64,000 bases of DNA from Myxococcales bacterium (lineage in GTDB: Bacteria > Myxococcota_A > Polyangia > Polyangiales > Polyangiaceae): NCBI GenBank assembly GCA_903642325.1, contig CAHJWM010000006.1, positions 88,725 through 152,724 of the forward strand, read 5' to 3'. The position numbers were made by a program, and so were the translations under genes. The notes under the pieces were generated by a model that saw only the letters and a list, made by a program, of their open reading frames with translations, searched no databases and was not told the DNA's origin. Position 1 is the stretch's first letter. The number at the start of each line of letters is the position of its first letter. Shown one piece after another: positions 62,258-64,000 of the stretch.

Positions 62258-64000
62258 ATGCTGCGCGATGCACAGGGTCGCCAGCGTGCGCGGGACCGAG
62301 GCAGCAAATTGAGCGAGCTTCGCGAATTCAAGGACGGTGAGCTTATCGCGGGTACCCGCTACCGGGTCATTCGTTTGATTGGCGTGGGCGGTATGGGCTC
62401 GGTGTACGAAGTCGAGCACACGGAGCTCGGCAAGCGCTTCGTGTTGAAAGCCCTGCTCCGCGAGCTCGCGCGGCGGGAGGATCTAGCGCTGCGCTTGCGC
62501 AACGAGTGGCGGGCATTGGCTCGGCTGCAGCACGCCAACATCGTCAACGTGACGGACGCGGGCACCTCCGGGGGCGGCGTGCCGTTCTACGTGATGGAGC
62601 GCCTGGACGGCGTCACGCTAGCCGCCCATTTGAAGCAAGTTCGCCGTTTGCACGTGCCGGAGGCGGTGGCGACCGCCGTGTCCGTGTTGAACGCGCTCAG
62701 CGCCGCACATGACATCGGCATCATTCACCGTGATGTAAAGCCGGCCAACGTCTTCCTAGTCAGGGGCGGGGGAGTGAAGCTGCTCGACTTCGGCATCGCA
62801 AAGATCGCGGACGCGAGCAGTGTGGTCACCGCGCGCGGGTTGGCGGTAGGCACCCCGCGCTACATGTCGCCCGAGCAAGCGCGCGGTGAACGCGTGGACG
62901 GCCGGTCGGACGTGTACGCCACGGGCCTGATCCTATTCGAGATGATCGCCGGCATGGGCCCGTTCGACGACGCTCGAGACGCAAACGAGCTCTTGCTCGC
63001 GCACTTGGCGCGCGAGGCCCCGCCACTCTCGTCGCTGGTCATGGGCGTGTCGCCGGAGCTCGAGCGGATCTTGATCAGCATGTTGGCCAAAGATTGCCGC
63101 GCGCGGCCCGCCCACGCGCGCCAGGTCGCCCAGCAGCTGCATGACTTCATCGCGCGCTACCAGCGCTTGCCCACGACGGATGCGCCTACCGTGCAGGCGG
63201 GCTACGCCGCCGAGACCGTGATCCCCCGGTGGCAGGGCTTGGCCGCCAGTCGAAATCACACCAGGAGTCCGGAAGAGGTGGCGGTTGGCCAAAACGCTGA
63301 CGATGACGGCGGGTCGGACGCCGCGCTCACACGGCCCGTGTGGGCGCCGCCATCGACCACGCAGGTCACCCTTTCCGTCGACACCCAGGAGGCATTCTCG
63401 GTTGGTCCGGCGCCGAACACCACTTTCGTTTCGCCGCCCTCATTCGACGGCAACACGCTCGAGATGACTGCGCTAGTGGCCGCGGGCGCGCTGTCGCCTA
63501 GCCACCCAGGCCCCGAGCGCGTGGATCGCACGGAGATGCTCGGAGAGCACACCGCCGCAATCGAGGCCGACGCCTTGGTGACGCGCACTCGCGTGCCGCT
63601 GCCCGAGGGTGCGCGGCACACGAGCGTCACACCGCCTCCTGTGGTCCACACGGGCCGCCCGGCGGTGGGCGCGTCGCCCCGCTCGCAGCGGTTGGTCGCG
63701 GGTTTGGCGCTCGCTGCCGTCGGTTTGGCCGCGCTATTGAGCGTGGGCCTCGTTCACCGGCGCTCCAAGCCGCAGCCCTCGTCGGCCGCCGAAGCGCCCG
63801 CTCTAATTCCAGTGGGGACCGCCGTGAGCGGAGCCGCGGAGGCCTCGCCGACAGAGGCCCCGAGCTCGACCGGGCTGCCCCAGGAGCTGCCCGAGCTCGG
63901 CGTCGTCCCCGGTGAAGCAGTCGACCTTGAGCCCCGCCGGGAGACCGCCGAGGCGCCGCGCGGCCTCGTCGACGTCGGGGTAGGGGAGCCACACGTGCAC
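62258..64000 (+). CDS. Ser/Thr protein kinase (3' partial)
   Basis: The frame stays open to the end of the window. Kinase domain ~35-295 from the ATG at 62258: GVGGMGSV (42-49), Lys64 (FVLKAL), HRDVKPAN (157-164) and DFG (177-179), with YMSPEQARG as activation segment. All catalytic residues are intact. A ~180-residue Thr/Pro/Glu-rich linker follows, then one transmembrane helix near residues 480-500 (LVAGLALAAVGLAALLSVGLV), and an extracytoplasmic Ala/Pro/Glu-rich tail runs past the edge. The start is uncertain: GTGs at 62204/62207 and a TTG at 62309 with GAGG before it are alternatives. It is probably a membrane-anchored PknB-like sensor kinase. Confidence 0.9.
   Translation, partial: MLRDAQGRQRARDRGSKLSELREFKDGELIAGTRYRVIRLIGVGGMGSVYEVEHTELGKRFVLKALLRELARREDLALRLRNEWRALARLQHANIVNVTDAGTSGGGVPFYVMERLDGVTLAAHLKQVRRLHVPEAVATAVSVLNALSAAHDIGIIHRDVKPANVFLVRGGGVKLLDFGIAKIADASSVVTARGLAVGTPRYMSPEQARGERVDGRSDVYATGLILFEMIAGMGPFDDARDANELLLAHLAREAPPLSSLVMGVSPELERILISMLAKDCRARPAHARQVAQQLHDFIARYQRLPTTDAPTVQAGYAAETVIPRWQGLAASRNHTRSPEEVAVGQNADDDGGSDAALTRPVWAPPSTTQVTLSVDTQEAFSVGPAPNTTFVSPPSFDGNTLEMTALVAAGALSPSHPGPERVDRTEMLGEHTAAIEADALVTRTRVPLPEGARHTSVTPPPVVHTGRPAVGASPRSQRLVAGLALAAVGLAALLSVGLVHRRSKPQPSSAAEAPALIPVGTAVSGAAEASPTEAPSSTGLPQELPELGVVPGEAVDLEPRRETAEAPRGLVDVGVGEPHVH

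Overview
The window looks like a chromosomal segment of a high-GC, large-genome member of the Myxococcota, probably class Polyangia (Sorangium-like lineages). This is inferred from the proteins, since no rRNA is present. The indicators are three Ser/Thr protein kinases (one with the HRDVSPGN variant and a C-terminal DUF4388-like region), a zinc-ribbon/GYF-type protein with a TonB-like C-terminus of the AgmX/PglI kind, a bactofilin, an NtrC-type regulator, AddAB-like nucleases and very frequent GTG/TTG starts. Genes are dense on both strands with many 4-nt stop/start overlaps. I saw no tRNA, rRNA, CRISPR array, insertion sequence, integron or prophage.

Layout. 1-2.9 kb: end of an ArsR-methyltransferase fusion, ahcY and a TerB-like gene (+). 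2.9-7.0 kb: a minus-strand run gltA - Ser/Thr kinase - small lipoprotein - SCP2-like protein - pheA. 7.1-10.4 kb: a YkuD L,D-transpeptidase lipoprotein (+) facing a zinc-ribbon/GYF protein (-). 10.4-10.9 kb: a non-coding stretch with a long hairpin, then a PlsC acyltransferase. 11.6-17.7 kb: gltB-gltD (-). 18-25.2 kb: secreted SRPBCC/START-like gene, addB-like and addA-like genes (-). 25.3-32.9 kb: bactofilin (-), then a tightly packed plus-strand cluster of outer-membrane protein, LptD-like protein, REC-GGDEF regulator, NtrC-like regulator and TolC-like channel. 33-36.7 kb: a long coiled-coil protein with a degenerate Fic domain, map, and a lipoprotein (-). 36.9-43.9 kb: a secreted unknown, a NifU-like protein missing a cysteine, the rpsP-khpA-rimM-trmD-SPOUT translation operon, a TrmN6-like methyltransferase, then lipid A acyltransferase - DUF72 - a gamma-glutamyltranspeptidase-like remnant. 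44-48.6 kb: rpmB, N-formylglutamate amidohydrolase, a Xer recombinase and trpGDC (-). 48.9-55.6 kb: an unknown membrane protein, a CNNM/CBS transporter-like protein, a FliK/HpaP-like protein, and epimerase - acyltransferase - truB. 55.7-64 kb: kinase with DUF4388, hybrid histidine kinase, gatC-gatA-GNAT and the start of a third kinase.

Most genes are housekeeping: methyl cycle, TCA entry, ammonium assimilation, Phe and Trp synthesis, tRNA and ribosome maturation, amidotransferase. They are interleaved with envelope and signalling genes typical of myxobacteria. The most unusual parts are the outer-membrane/c-di-GMP/NtrC cluster at 25.8-32.9 kb, the degenerate Fic coiled-coil protein at 33.0-35.0 kb, and the gamma-glutamyltranspeptidase-like protein without a visible catalytic subunit at 42.9-43.9 kb. 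I did not find a clear defence island or secondary-metabolite cluster. Function calls come from motif reading and memory of families; no database search was run.
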